Assembly: GCF_000613185.1 (NCBI RefSeq)
Contig: NZ_CCBB010000002.1
Coordinates: 186,001 to 250,000, forward strand
DNA: 64,000 nucleotides
Source of the DNA: Mycolicibacterium cosmeticum
GTDB lineage: Bacteria; Actinomycetota; Actinomycetes; Mycobacteriales; Mycobacteriaceae
Reading direction: 5' to 3'
Shown: in pieces, positions 19,683 through 27,812 of the stretch
Layout: the number at the start of each line of letters is the position of its first letter
How positions within the stretch are numbered: position 1 is the first letter of the stretch
Notes under the pieces: model-generated
What the model saw: the letters and a program-made list of their open reading frames with translations, nothing else
Databases searched by the model: none
Told to the model about the DNA's origin: nothing
Made by a program: the position numbers and the translations under genes

Positions 19683-19998
19683 GGGTGCCCCGGACGGGCA
19701 GCGGCTCGATATCGCCAGCGAGACCTTCCGCATGCTGGCCGACCGGACCCGGCTGCACCTGTTGTGGCTGCTGGCCCAGGGCGAAGCCGATGTCACCGCG
19801 CTCGCCGAGGCGACCGGCGCATCGCGCACGTCGATCAGTCAGCACCTGGCCAAGCTGCGGTTCGCCCGGTTGGTCGAGACACGCAAGGACGGCAGGCGGG
19901 TGTTCTACCGGCTGCGGGACGGGCATCTGAGCCGGCTGGTGCAGGAGGGCCTCAACCATGCCGATCACCAGGTGACCGGGGAGCCCGTACATCCCTGA
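19633..19998 (+). CDS. ArsR/SmtB repressor with NmtR-like alpha-5 metal site
   Basis: A 121-residue winged-helix repressor. The recognition helix is in GASRTSISQHLAKLR and the wing is RKDGRRVFYRL. It lacks the ELCVC cysteine site. The C-terminal helix instead carries Asp96-x-His98, then His109-x2-His112 and a terminal His120. As I remember NmtR of M. tuberculosis, the spacing equals its Asp91/His93/His104/His107 nickel-cobalt site. It is encoded inside the 3' end of the MFS gene, so it is probably autoregulated from the 30-bp palindrome and induced by metal. Confidence 0.85.
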   Translation: MSRDPLPRGPKPSLVHEGAPDGQRLDIASETFRMLADRTRLHLLWLLAQGEADVTALAEATGASRTSISQHLAKLRFARLVETRKDGRRVFYRLRDGHLSRLVQEGLNHADHQVTGEPVHP

Positions 19999-20012
19999 CC
20001 TACAGTGCGAAC

Positions 20013-20996
20013 GTGAACGCCAACACGCCGGGCGGCCCCTACTTCGACGACCTGCACGTGGGCCAGGTCTTCGACACCGCGCCGTCGATGACGCTCACCT
20101 CGGGCGCCGCGGCAGCGCACCAGGCCATTCTGGGTGACCGGCTGCGGCTGTCCCTGGACGCCGAGCTCGCCGGCGCCGTCACCGGCCGGAGCGGCCCGCT
20201 GGCGCATCCCGCGCTGGTGTGCGATATCGCCATCGGGCAGTCCACCCTGGTCACCCAGCGGGTCAAGGCCAACCTGTTCTACCGCGGGTTGACCTTCCAC
20301 CGGTTTCCCGTCATCGGGGACACCCTGACCACCCGCACCGAAGTGGTCGGCCTGCGGCAGAACTCCGCCAAACCTGGCCGTGCCCCCACCGGGCTGGCCG
20401 CCCTGCGCATGACCACCGTGGACCAGGCCGGCCACTCGGTGCTGGACTTCTACCGGTGTGCCATGCTGCCGCTGTCCCCGGACGCCGCCGATACCGGGCA
20501 TGGCGACGACCTGGCCGCGATCGGCGCCGACCAGCCGGTCCCGCCGGACCCCACCGCGGGCTGGGACCTGGGCGCCCTGGGCGGCCCCGCGTTCGACCCG
20601 GCCCTGGTGGGCACCGTCCTGGCGAGTACCGCGGACGTGGTGTCCAGCGCTCCCGAGCTGGCCCGGTTGTCCTTGAACATTGCTGCCACACATCATGATC
20701 GGCGCCCCGGCGGGCAACGGCTGGTGTACGGCGGGCACACCATCGGCCTGGCCCTGGCGCAGACCACCCGGCTGCTGCCGGATCTGGTCACCGTGCTCGG
20801 CTGGGAGTCCTGCGACCACACCGGGCCGGTGCACGAGAACGACACCGTCTACAGCGAGTTGCACATCGAGGCCGCCGAACCGGACGGGACGGGCGTGCGG
20901 CTGCGGCTGCGTTCGGTCGTGTTCGCCGCCGCGACGGAGCCCGGTGCGCCGGATCGTCAGGTGCTCGACTGGCGTTTCACCGCTCTGCACCCCTGA
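20013..20996 (+). CDS. Double-hotdog (MaoC-like) protein, Rv0216-like
   Basis: A 327-residue protein with two hotdog halves, beginning GGPYFDDLHVGQVFDTAPSMTLT. The first half resembles a MaoC-type (R)-hydratase domain (AHPALVCDIAIGQST) and the second contains YGGHTIGLALAQTTR and GWESCDHTGPVHENDTV, the usual second-half pattern. Rv0216 has the same size and chromosomal place and is structurally a double hotdog, but its substrate is unsettled. A GTG is used as start. It may act on an acyl-CoA in concert with the CoA-transferase that follows, which is inference from position only. Confidence 0.82.
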   Translation: MNANTPGGPYFDDLHVGQVFDTAPSMTLTSGAAAAHQAILGDRLRLSLDAELAGAVTGRSGPLAHPALVCDIAIGQSTLVTQRVKANLFYRGLTFHRFPVIGDTLTTRTEVVGLRQNSAKPGRAPTGLAALRMTTVDQAGHSVLDFYRCAMLPLSPDAADTGHGDDLAAIGADQPVPPDPTAGWDLGALGGPAFDPALVGTVLASTADVVSSAPELARLSLNIAATHHDRRPGGQRLVYGGHTIGLALAQTTRLLPDLVTVLGWESCDHTGPVHENDTVYSELHIEAAEPDGTGVRLRLRSVVFAAATEPGAPDRQVLDWRFTALHP

Positions 20997-21023
20997 ACCG
21001 GCCCGCCGGGGCAAGATGGCGGG

Positions 21024-22127
21024 ATGGTTCCGGTCGGTGCACCGCAGCAGGTCTGCGCGCGCGCCCAGGAACAGGCCGACCGCTTCGCGGCGCGCACCGG
21101 TGTCGCCGTCGACGCCACCGCGCTGATCACCGGACGTGCGGCGCAGCTCGGTGCGGTGTCGCGGGGGCGCATCTCGGTCGGCGGCGCCACCCGGCTGCTG
21201 GGCGGCGCGGACGGATGGTGCGCGGTGACCCTGGCCCGCGCCGACGATGTCGACGCGGTACCCGCACTGGTCGGTGCCGATCGCGTCGGCGACCCGTGGC
21301 AGGCACTGGCCGCGTGGGTGCACCGGCACGGCGCCGGCGCGGCGGTCGAACGGGCGCGGCTGTTGGGCCTGCCCGCCGGGTTGCTCGGCGAAACCGCCGC
21401 GGCGGCACCGCGAATCCGGGTGACGGGTGCCGGGGCGGCCCGGCCGGTTGCCGATCTGCTGGTCGCCGACCTGTCCTCGATGTGGGCCGGCCCGCTGTGC
21501 GGGCGGCTGTTGGCCTGCGCCGGTGCCACCGTGGTCAAGGTGGAGAGCCCGCGGCGCCCCGACGGCACCCGAGCGGGACACCAGGGCTTCTACGACTGGA
21601 TGAACGGTGGAAAGCTCTCGTATGCGGTCGATTTCGACGACATCCGGGCGCTGCACCGACTGCTGTCGGTCGCCGACGTGGTGATCGAGGCGTCCCGGCC
21701 GGCCGCGCTGCGCCGGCGCGGCCTGGGCCCGGAGACGGTTGCGCCGCGGGCCGGTCGGGTGTGGCTGCACATCACCGGGCACGGCACCGACGAGCCCGGG
21801 GCGGACTGGGTGGCCTTCGGTGACGACGCGGCGGTGTCCGGCGGCCTGGTCGAATACCACGGCACCGGACCGATGTTCGCCGGGGACGCCATCGCCGATC
21901 CACTCACCGGCCTGTGCGCGGCGGACGTGGTCACCGAATCGCTGGGCCGGGGCGGCGGCGAACTGATCGAGGTGTCGATGGCGGCGACGGCGGCCCGCTA
22001 CGCCGGGCTGGCCGGCGAACCCAGCCACGCGCCGGCGCCGCGCCCGGCCGCCCGCGCACCTGACCTCGGTGCCGACAATGCCCGGGTGCAGACGATGATC
22101 GAGGAAAGGTGGTCCGTGTCATGCTGA
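21024..22127 (+). CDS. CaiB/BaiF (family III) CoA-transferase-like protein
   Basis: A 367-residue protein. The family III core begins late: DLLVADLSSMWAGPLCGRLLACAGATVVKVESP at about 147-180, then GRAGHQGFYDWMNGGKLS-like and AGDAIADPLTGL segments. The candidate catalytic Asp is one of those in the last segment. The first ~140 residues are not a standard CaiB N-terminus, and the protein is shorter than usual, so activity is uncertain. The stop overlaps the next ATG by 7 bases. Confidence 0.72.
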   Translation: MVPVGAPQQVCARAQEQADRFAARTGVAVDATALITGRAAQLGAVSRGRISVGGATRLLGGADGWCAVTLARADDVDAVPALVGADRVGDPWQALAAWVHRHGAGAAVERARLLGLPAGLLGETAAAAPRIRVTGAGAARPVADLLVADLSSMWAGPLCGRLLACAGATVVKVESPRRPDGTRAGHQGFYDWMNGGKLSYAVDFDDIRALHRLLSVADVVIEASRPAALRRRGLGPETVAPRAGRVWLHITGHGTDEPGADWVAFGDDAAVSGGLVEYHGTGPMFAGDAIADPLTGLCAADVVTESLGRGGGELIEVSMAATAARYAGLAGEPSHAPAPRPAARAPDLGADNARVQTMIEERWSVSC

Positions 22128-23434
22128 TTCGGCGTGCAGCCCTGCTGGACGGCAGTGTGGTCGACATCCGGGTCGGCACCCGGATCGACGAGGTGGGCCC
22201 CGCGCTGGCGCCCGTCGCGGGGGAACGGGTGCTCGACGCGGCGCTGGGACTGGTGCTCCCCGGCCTGCACGATCACCACGTGCACGTGCATTCGGCCGCG
22301 GCCGCGGCGGACTCGGTGCGGGTCGGTGTCGGCGAGGTGCACGACCGTGACGACCTGGCACACGTGCTGGCCGGTGCCGCCGTCGGCGACGACGGGTGGA
22401 TCAGGGCGGTCGGGTATCACGAGGCGGTGGCCGGCGCGCTGGACCGGCGCGTGCTCGACACGCTGGCGCCGCCGGTGCCGGTGCGCATCCAGCATCGCAG
22501 CGGCGTGCTGTGGACGCTCAACTCGGCCGGCCTGGCGGCCGTCGGCCTGGCCGATCACCCCGACGGCCGGCTGCGCAGCGCCGACCGGTCCTGGTCGGAC
22601 ACCCTCAAGCGGCGCGACACGTCCGTCGCCGCCCTCAGCGCCCGGCTGAGCGGTTACGGTGTCACCGGAATCACCGATGCCACACCGGATCTCGACGTCA
22701 CCGACATGGTTCTGCTGGCCGAGGTGCACCGCCGCGGCGGGCTGCGCCAGCACGTGCACCATCTCGCGCCCGGTAAGCGCATCCTGCATGACGACGATCT
22801 GGATTTGGGCGCGCTGACCGCCTGGATCGGGCGCAGGCACGACGAAGGCGCGCCGGTGGCGCTGCACTGTGTGACCGCGGCGCAGTTGGTGGTCAGCCTT
22901 GCTGCCCTCGGCGACGCGGGTGTGCACCCCGGCGATCGCATCGAGCATGCCGCCGTGGTGCCCGACGATCAGCTCGAGGTGCTGGCCGCCCTGGGCGTGA
23001 CCGTGGTGACCCAGCCCAACTTCGTCGCCGAGCGTGGTGACCAGTACCTGGCCGATGTGCCTGCCGACGAGCACCACCAGCTGTGGCGGCTGGCCTCACT
23101 GCTGGAAGCCGGTGTCCCGGTGGCGCTTTCCACCGACGTGCCGTTCGGGGACGGCGACCCGTGGGCGGCCCTGCGGGCGGCCGTACACCGCACCACCGCA
23201 TCGGGCGCGGTGCTGGGGCCCGACGAACGCATCGACGCGCGCACGGCGCTGCGGCTGTTGCTGGGCACAGCGACGGCGCCCACCTCGGTCCGCACGGTTG
23301 CTGCCGGTCAGCCCGCCGACCTGTGCGTGCTGAGCGCCGCGCCGGAGGATGTGCTGCGCGACCTGGATGCGAAACTGGTGGCCGCCACCGTCATCGACGG
23401 TGAGGTGATCAGCCCGTCTGGCGCTGCAGCGTGA
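22121..23434 (+). CDS. Amidohydrolase family protein (YtcJ-like)
   Basis: A 437-residue metal-dependent hydrolase of the amidohydrolase_3/imidazolonepropionase-like group. The metal HxH motif is in GLHDHHVHVHS (about 52-62), HCVTAAQLV near 250 is the next ligand region, and STDVPFGDGDPWAALRAAVHR holds the late Asp. ADLCVL near the end is the C-terminal beta-sandwich. It is translationally coupled to the CoA-transferase. Its 3' end overlaps the convergent GntR gene by 26 bases. The substrate (cyclic amide, formamide or similar) is unknown. Confidence 0.8.
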   Translation: MLIRRAALLDGSVVDIRVGTRIDEVGPALAPVAGERVLDAALGLVLPGLHDHHVHVHSAAAAADSVRVGVGEVHDRDDLAHVLAGAAVGDDGWIRAVGYHEAVAGALDRRVLDTLAPPVPVRIQHRSGVLWTLNSAGLAAVGLADHPDGRLRSADRSWSDTLKRRDTSVAALSARLSGYGVTGITDATPDLDVTDMVLLAEVHRRGGLRQHVHHLAPGKRILHDDDLDLGALTAWIGRRHDEGAPVALHCVTAAQLVVSLAALGDAGVHPGDRIEHAAVVPDDQLEVLAALGVTVVTQPNFVAERGDQYLADVPADEHHQLWRLASLLEAGVPVALSTDVPFGDGDPWAALRAAVHRTTASGAVLGPDERIDARTALRLLLGTATAPTSVRTVAAGQPADLCVLSAAPEDVLRDLDAKLVAATVIDGEVISPSGAAA

Positions 23435-24173
23435 TGGAGGCCGGCTCGGCGTCGGCTCCGGTCAGGCCGCGGCCCTGCGCGGTGACCGACAGCGCGGTGC
23501 GGTCCCCGCGGAACAGGTCACGGGAGTACTCGTACGGCGTGCCGTTCTGGTCGTGCGTCACGCGGGTGATGAGCAGCAGTGCCGCCTTGGGTTTGATACC
23601 CAGCAGCGCCGCCTCGTCGTTGGTGGCGCTCACCGCCTCGATGCGTTCGACGGCCCGGCCGGCGGTCAGGCCGTACTCGGACTCCAGGATCTCGTACAAG
23701 GAGCCGCGCAGCGGTTGCTCGAGCAGGCCGGGGACGGTGTCGGCGGGAAACTGGGCGTGCTCCAACGAGATCGGTGAGCCGTCGGCCAGCCGGACCCGCT
23801 GCACCTCGACGACGTAATCGGCGGGCCCGAGCTTGAGGGCGTGCTGGGTGGCGTGGTCGGGGATGCCGATCTTGGTGGACAGTACCCGGGTACCGGCGAC
23901 ATAACCCTGATGGGCGAGGAATGCCGGCACGCCCACCACGTCGGCCAGGTTGCGCTCCACCTGCCCGTGGCTGATGAAGATGCCGCCGGCCCGCCCGATC
24001 ACCCGGTGCACCAGGCCGGCCTCCTCCAGCGCGGCGAGCACCTGGCGCAGGCTGGACCGGCTGGTGCCGTAGCGCTCGGCCAGATCGCGTTCGCTGCCCA
24101 GTTTGGAGCCGGGGGTGCCGGCGTTGACGTCTCCCACGATCCGGCGCCGCAACTCTTCGCTGTGAGTTGCCAC
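23409..24173 (-). CDS. GntR-family regulator (HutC/UTRA type) of the microcompartment locus
   Basis: A 254-residue regulator with an N-terminal winged helix (SERDLAERYGTSRSSLRQVLAALEEAGLV) and a C-terminal UTRA ligand domain (about 95-235, with VQRVRLADGSPISLEHAQFP). It lies last in the direction of the microcompartment operon, separated from the SDR by 69 bases holding an ATTGG-TATAC-CCAAT inverted repeat. A related site lies in the APC/aminotransferase divergent region. It probably represses the operon until an amino alcohol or phosphorylated product binds. GTG start. Confidence 0.88.
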   Translation of the reverse strand: MATHSEELRRRIVGDVNAGTPGSKLGSERDLAERYGTSRSSLRQVLAALEEAGLVHRVIGRAGGIFISHGQVERNLADVVGVPAFLAHQGYVAGTRVLSTKIGIPDHATQHALKLGPADYVVEVQRVRLADGSPISLEHAQFPADTVPGLLEQPLRGSLYEILESEYGLTAGRAVERIEAVSATNDEAALLGIKPKAALLLITRVTHDQNGTPYEYSRDLFRGDRTALSVTAQGRGLTGADAEPASITLQRQTG

Positions 24174-24211
24174 CGCGCCCCCTTGCTCAGCCGTGATATC
24201 CCGACGGTCTT

Positions 24212-24226
24212 ATTGGTATACCCAAT
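24212..24226. promoter_or_regulatory. GntR/UTRA operator, ATTGG-N5-CCAAT
   Basis: ATTGG TATAC CCAAT, a perfect 5-5-5 inverted repeat resembling HutC-type sites. It is 39 bp before the GntR start and just after the SDR stop, so autoregulation is likely. Confidence 0.6.
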
Positions 24227-24242
24227 TCTAACCGTACGCGTA

Positions 24243-25022
24243 TCAGAGTTCGGCGATAGCCAGGTGCGATTCGGGCAAGATCTGGCCACCATCGACCACC
24301 AGCGACTGGCCGGTGATGTAGGCGGCCTCGTCGGTGGCGAAGAACAGTGCTGCGTTGCCGATGTCGGCCACCGAGCCCAGCCGGCCCGCCGGCACCGCGG
24401 AAGCCATTTGGTCGAGGTATTCCTGGCCCATTTCGCCGAGTCCCTCGGTGGCGATGTTGCCGGGCAGCACCGCGTTGACGGTGATGCGCTTCGGTGCCAA
24501 CTCCATGGCCGCGGTGCGCAGGAACCCCAGCTGTGCGGCCTTGCTGGCGCCGTAATGCGACCAGCCGGGGTAACCGGTGATCGGTCCGGTGATCGACGAC
24601 GTGATGATCACCCGGCCGTGCCCACTGGCGGCCAGGGCGGCCAGGGCGGCCTGCACGATGTACACGGTGCCCTTGAAATTCACCGCGAGCACGGCCTCGA
24701 TATCGTCGGGGGTGAGATCCTCCAGCCGGCCCGACGGGAAGATGCCCGCGTTGGCGCACACGATATCGACGCCGCCGTGCCGCTGCGCCGCCTCGGTCAC
24801 CACCCGGCGGCAGTCGGCGGGATCGGACACGTCGGCGCTGATGGCACTGACCTTGCCCGGCGCGCCGGCCAGGGCCGCGACGGTGCGGTCCAGATCGTCG
24901 GAATTGCGGCCGGTGATGACGACGTCGACCCCGGCGTTGGCGAAGGTCTCGGCGATGCCGCGGCCGATGCCCTTACTGGCGCCGGTGACGATGGCGGTGC
25001 GGCCCTGCAGTGACGTGAACAT
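24243..25022 (-). CDS. SDR oxidoreductase of the microcompartment operon (amino alcohol dehydrogenase-like)
   Basis: A classical SDR of 259 residues: NAD(P) motif TGASKGIG (about 14-21), NAG (NANAGIF region), catalytic Ser in ITSSITG and YGASK as the YxxxK dyad. RMM loci of Rhodococcus and Mycobacterium carry an SDR at this place, and the Rhodococcus one was described as an amino alcohol dehydrogenase. It could interconvert 1-amino-2-propanol and aminoacetone. No encapsulation peptide is visible, so it may work outside the shell. It lies 42 bases after the kinase gene. Confidence 0.85.
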   Translation of the reverse strand: MFTSLQGRTAIVTGASKGIGRGIAETFANAGVDVVITGRNSDDLDRTVAALAGAPGKVSAISADVSDPADCRRVVTEAAQRHGGVDIVCANAGIFPSGRLEDLTPDDIEAVLAVNFKGTVYIVQAALAALAASGHGRVIITSSITGPITGYPGWSHYGASKAAQLGFLRTAAMELAPKRITVNAVLPGNIATEGLGEMGQEYLDQMASAVPAGRLGSVADIGNAALFFATDEAAYITGQSLVVDGGQILPESHLAIAEL

Positions 25023-25064
25023 GGTTGGTGCCCTTCAGATGTGATGCCGAGAACCGGCAGTCGG

Positions 25065-26093
25065 TCAGAACAGCGTGTGGCCGGCGGAGCTCAGGTACCG
25101 TTCGGCCAGCGCGCAGCTGCCCGCGGCATAACTGATCGCCTTGGTGGCCGATTCCCTGGAGTGGCTGTGGCTGCCCATCCAGGCCAGCAGCAGCAGCCGG
25201 CGCAGCAGTACGAACGAGGCCAGCATGTCCTCGTCGCCGGCCGACAGCTCCCGCCGGGTACCGGGGCGAGCGGAGCGACGGGAGAAGTCGCGGTATCCAC
25301 TCACCCAGGCCGCCTGCCATTCCGGCAGCGCCGGATCATCCTCGATGAACGACACCGCGGTGCCGAAATCATAGAAATACCAGCCGAATCCGCAGTCGTC
25401 GAAGTCGATGACGGTGATCTGGTTGCCGGCGGCGGCATCGACCAGCAGGTTGGCCAGCCGCAGGTCGGCGTGGATCAGCCCGTACACCTCGGGTCCGGTG
25501 CCGTAGCCGGTCAGCCGTTCCCGCAGCAGCGCCTGGGCGCGCTCGAGCACGGCCCGTTCGGCCGGGCCCACGCCCTGGGCGTCCTGCCAGCGGCCCCACC
25601 GGGGTGTGCCGCCGAGACTGTGTTCCCAGTCCCAGGCGAAGCGGCCGAAGCCGGCCGGCCGCTGCCAGCTCCTGGCGTGGTCGTGCAGCGCCGCGGTGAT
25701 CCGGCCCAAGGTGTGGAAGTCCTGCGTCGTCAACGCGGTCTCGTCCGGTTCGACGCCGCCGACCATGCCGAAATGCACGACGTGACGCGGTGTTCCGGCG
25801 GCGCCGGGGTCGTCCACGGTGACCACCCGGCGACCGTCGCGGGCCGCGAGCACGGTGGGGACCGTGACATCGCTGTCCGCCCGCAGCGCGGCCAGCCAGT
25901 CCAGCTCGGATTCGATCTCGTGCGGCAGATGGTAGTTCTGCCGGTGCACCCGCAGGATCGACCGTGCGTCACCGTCGGTGACCAGATAGGTGGCGTTCTC
26001 GGACAGGTTGAGCAATCGCAGGTCGGCGTCGGCGGAGATGTCGTACTGCGCCAGCGCCTGTTCGGCCACCGCCCGGTCGTCGGTGATGCTCAC
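25065..26093 (-). CDS. Aminoglycoside-phosphotransferase-fold kinase (putative amino alcohol kinase)
   Basis: A 342-residue APH/choline-kinase-fold enzyme. The catalytic loop is HADLRLANLL with Asp210 and Asn215, and the metal Asp230 is in VIDFDDCGFG. In RMM loci this enzyme is proposed to phosphorylate 1-amino-2-propanol so that the class-III aminotransferase-like lyase can eliminate phosphate and ammonia to give propanal. The GTG start (MSITDD) overlaps the BMC stop (GTGA). The longer frame upstream runs antisense into BMC coding. A 20-bp repeat lies inside it at 25263-25282. Confidence 0.88.
   Translation of the reverse strand: MSITDDRAVAEQALAQYDISADADLRLLNLSENATYLVTDGDARSILRVHRQNYHLPHEIESELDWLAALRADSDVTVPTVLAARDGRRVVTVDDPGAAGTPRHVVHFGMVGGVEPDETALTTQDFHTLGRITAALHDHARSWQRPAGFGRFAWDWEHSLGGTPRWGRWQDAQGVGPAERAVLERAQALLRERLTGYGTGPEVYGLIHADLRLANLLVDAAAGNQITVIDFDDCGFGWYFYDFGTAVSFIEDDPALPEWQAAWVSGYRDFSRRSARPGTRRELSAGDEDMLASFVLLRRLLLLAWMGSHSHSRESATKAISYAAGSCALAERYLSSAGHTLF
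25263..25282. repeat. Short dispersed repeat, copy 1
   Basis: GGGGCGAGCGGAGCGACGGG occurs here inside the kinase gene and again at 39251-39270 between two ABC-importer genes. The 20 bases are identical in unrelated contexts. It is not palindromic. Confidence 0.5.
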
Positions 26094-26755
26094 GACTGAT
26101 CCTGCCCGTCGATGCCGGCCAGCACCTCGGTGATGTGATCGCGGGCCACCGTCACGTCGGCGGTGCTGCCGCCGATGTAGAGCCGCCCGGCCGCCCCGAT
26201 CATCTGCACATCGACCACGGTAAGTCCGGGGGCCACCCGTTCGGCCTCGTTCGCCGCGACGGCCGCGAACAGCGCCGGGGTCATCTCGTACACCAGCAGC
26301 GACTGGCCGGGCAGGATCATCGACGCCTGCCGGTTGCGGTTCAGGATCACCGCGTGCTGGTCGGTGATATCGGTGATGATGTCGTGATAGAGCACCCGGG
26401 GGCGGAGCTGGTCGGAGGCCTTGTTGCCGGTACCGGCCAGGATCGCCTCGCCGGCCCGGCGCACCTCGTCGAGATCGGCCGAGTGGATCTCCAGCACGCC
26501 GAACTGCCGCTCCACGTAGAGGATTCCCGGCTGGATGCCGGGCACCTCGCGCAGCGCCAGGTCGATCACCCGCTCGATCGCCAGAGCCGGCGACACCTCC
26601 ACGATGAGGGCGTGCTCGCCCGCGTAGGGCGGATACCCCCTGGCCCGGGTGGGGGTGCCGAGGTAGGCGGCGAACTGCCGCTGCAGATCCTGCACCAGCA
26701 GGTAGACGCGGATCTGGGTGCGAATCCGCGCGCTCGCCTGTGCTTCCGTCGGCAT
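26090..26755 (-). CDS. Microcompartment shell protein, tandem BMC domains (BMC-T, MSM0271-like)
   Basis: A 221-residue shell protein with two BMC domains: about 17-115 (HALIVEVSPALAIERVIDLAL, GILYVERQFGVLEIH) and about 130-215 (QSLLVYEMTPALFAAVAANEAE, RLYIGGS). Such proteins form pseudo-hexameric trimers. Gene order matches M. smegmatis MSM0271, reported as a double-ringed trimer with closed pores thought to surround the pentameric vertex. A gap of two bases separates it from the BMC-H gene, and the kinase start overlaps its stop. Confidence 0.92.
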   Translation of the reverse strand: MPTEAQASARIRTQIRVYLLVQDLQRQFAAYLGTPTRARGYPPYAGEHALIVEVSPALAIERVIDLALREVPGIQPGILYVERQFGVLEIHSADLDEVRRAGEAILAGTGNKASDQLRPRVLYHDIITDITDQHAVILNRNRQASMILPGQSLLVYEMTPALFAAVAANEAERVAPGLTVVDVQMIGAAGRLYIGGSTADVTVARDHITEVLAGIDGQDQS

Positions 26756-26757
26756 GG

Positions 26758-27039
26758 CTACTTGCTGGTGACCGAGAAGTGCGCCCCGAGTTCACCGTGC
26801 GGGCGCGGGATGACGTGCACGCTGACCAGTTCGCCCACCTGCGAGGCGGTTTCGGCGCCGGCCTCGGTGGCGGCCTTGACCGCACCCACCTCACCGGTGA
26901 CGATCACGGCGACCAGGCCGTCGCCCACCTGCTGACGATCGGTGATGGTCACGTTGGCGGCCTTGACCATGGCGTCGGCTGCGGCGAGCGCGGCCACGAA
27001 GCCCTTGGTTTCGATGAGGCCGATTGCATTGCTGGACAT
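26758..27039 (-). CDS. Microcompartment hexameric shell protein (BMC-H, MSM0272-like)
   Basis: A 93-residue single-domain BMC protein, starting MSSNAIGLIETKGFVAALAAADAM, which is the canonical BMC-H opening. GDGLVAVIVTGEVGAVKAATEAG forms the second helix region. This is expected to be the bulk facet tile of the shell. It is the smallest and most canonical of the four shell genes here and lies between the pentamer and tandem-domain genes, as in the M. smegmatis RMM. Confidence 0.96.
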   Translation of the reverse strand: MSSNAIGLIETKGFVAALAAADAMVKAANVTITDRQQVGDGLVAVIVTGEVGAVKAATEAGAETASQVGELVSVHVIPRPHGELGAHFSVTSK

Positions 27040-27051
27040 GAACTTTTCTCC

Positions 27052-27300
27052 TTATTTGTTGGGATTGGTGTCGATGGATCCGATGATGAGGGCGTCGACC
27101 GGGGGTGGGGTGCCGGTGAACCAGCTCGACGCCACCGAGCCCTGGGCGATCAGCACCCGCTCGCCGACGCCGGTGCCCAGCACGTCGAAGGCGATCAGGG
27201 TGGCGCCGCCGTCGACCTGGACCTCCAGGAACGCGCCGGCCGGGATACCGTCGACGCGGCGAGTGGACCAGACGTTGCCGGTCACGGTCGCTGATATCAT
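27052..27300 (-). CDS. Microcompartment vertex pentamer (BMC-P, EutN/CcmL; MSM0273-like)
   Basis: An 82-residue EutN/CcmL-family protein. It starts MISATVTGNVWSTRRVDGIP, followed by LIAFDVLGTGVGERVLIAQGS and IIGSIDT, the usual beta-barrel pattern. Five copies cap the icosahedral vertices. Its ATG overlaps the stop of the PduM-like gene (ATGA). It fits the M. smegmatis MSM0273 slot. Longer reading frames upstream are shadows of neighbouring genes. Confidence 0.95.
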   Translation of the reverse strand: MISATVTGNVWSTRRVDGIPAGAFLEVQVDGGATLIAFDVLGTGVGERVLIAQGSVASSWFTGTPPPVDALIIGSIDTNPNK

Positions 27301-27812
27301 TTTCGCTCCTCCGTCGCTGGGGCGATCTTTTGCGCACTCTTCGTGATGGTGATGCCGAGCGTTCTGGCCTTCTCCCGCGCCAGGGGCGTGAGCACCGCAC
27401 GCGGTCCGAGCACCAGCGTGCCGCCGGCCAAGTCGGCGATCTGTCGTTCGGTTACCGCACCGCTGTCGAACCGGTGCACCGTCCCGCCCGGCGCGGACCG
27501 GCCGGTGCCGCCGAGGCGGAAGCGCAGCCGGCCGGCCTTGATATCGGCCCGGTTCTTCGGATTCTCGAACAGCCGCAGCAGTTTCCGGACGAAGCCGTCC
27601 AGGTCGGCGTCGGTGGCCAGCCGCACCTCCTCGGTGCGCACGCGACCGTCCGCCGCGCGCGGGCCGGTGGGCTGCAGGCCCATCTGCTCGGCGACGCCGG
27701 CGGGCTGAACCGGTGGGGCGGGCGGCTGCGGTGCCGGCGCCTTGAGCCCGGTGACGGCTTCGCGCACCACCTCCCGCACCAGCGCACGCAGCTCCTCGGA
27801 CGAGATGCTCAT
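27297..27812 (-). CDS. PduM-like microcompartment protein with N-terminal targeting helix (MSM0274-like)
   Basis: A 171-residue protein of no named domain. Residues 4-20 form an amphipathic helix (SSEELRALVREVVREAV) followed by a Pro/Ala linker at about 24-40, the usual layout of an encapsulation peptide. The body is mixed alpha/beta and ends LVLGPRAVLTPLAREKAR then GITI, which recalls the C-terminal T-x-LARDxAR-x-x-x-I segment of PduM as I remember it. PduM is a Pdu assembly factor of similar length. It sits among shell genes with 4-base overlaps on both sides. Function is inferred. Confidence 0.78.
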   Translation of the reverse strand: MSISSEELRALVREVVREAVTGLKAPAPQPPAPPVQPAGVAEQMGLQPTGPRAADGRVRTEEVRLATDADLDGFVRKLLRLFENPKNRADIKAGRLRFRLGGTGRSAPGGTVHRFDSGAVTERQIADLAGGTLVLGPRAVLTPLAREKARTLGITITKSAQKIAPATEERK

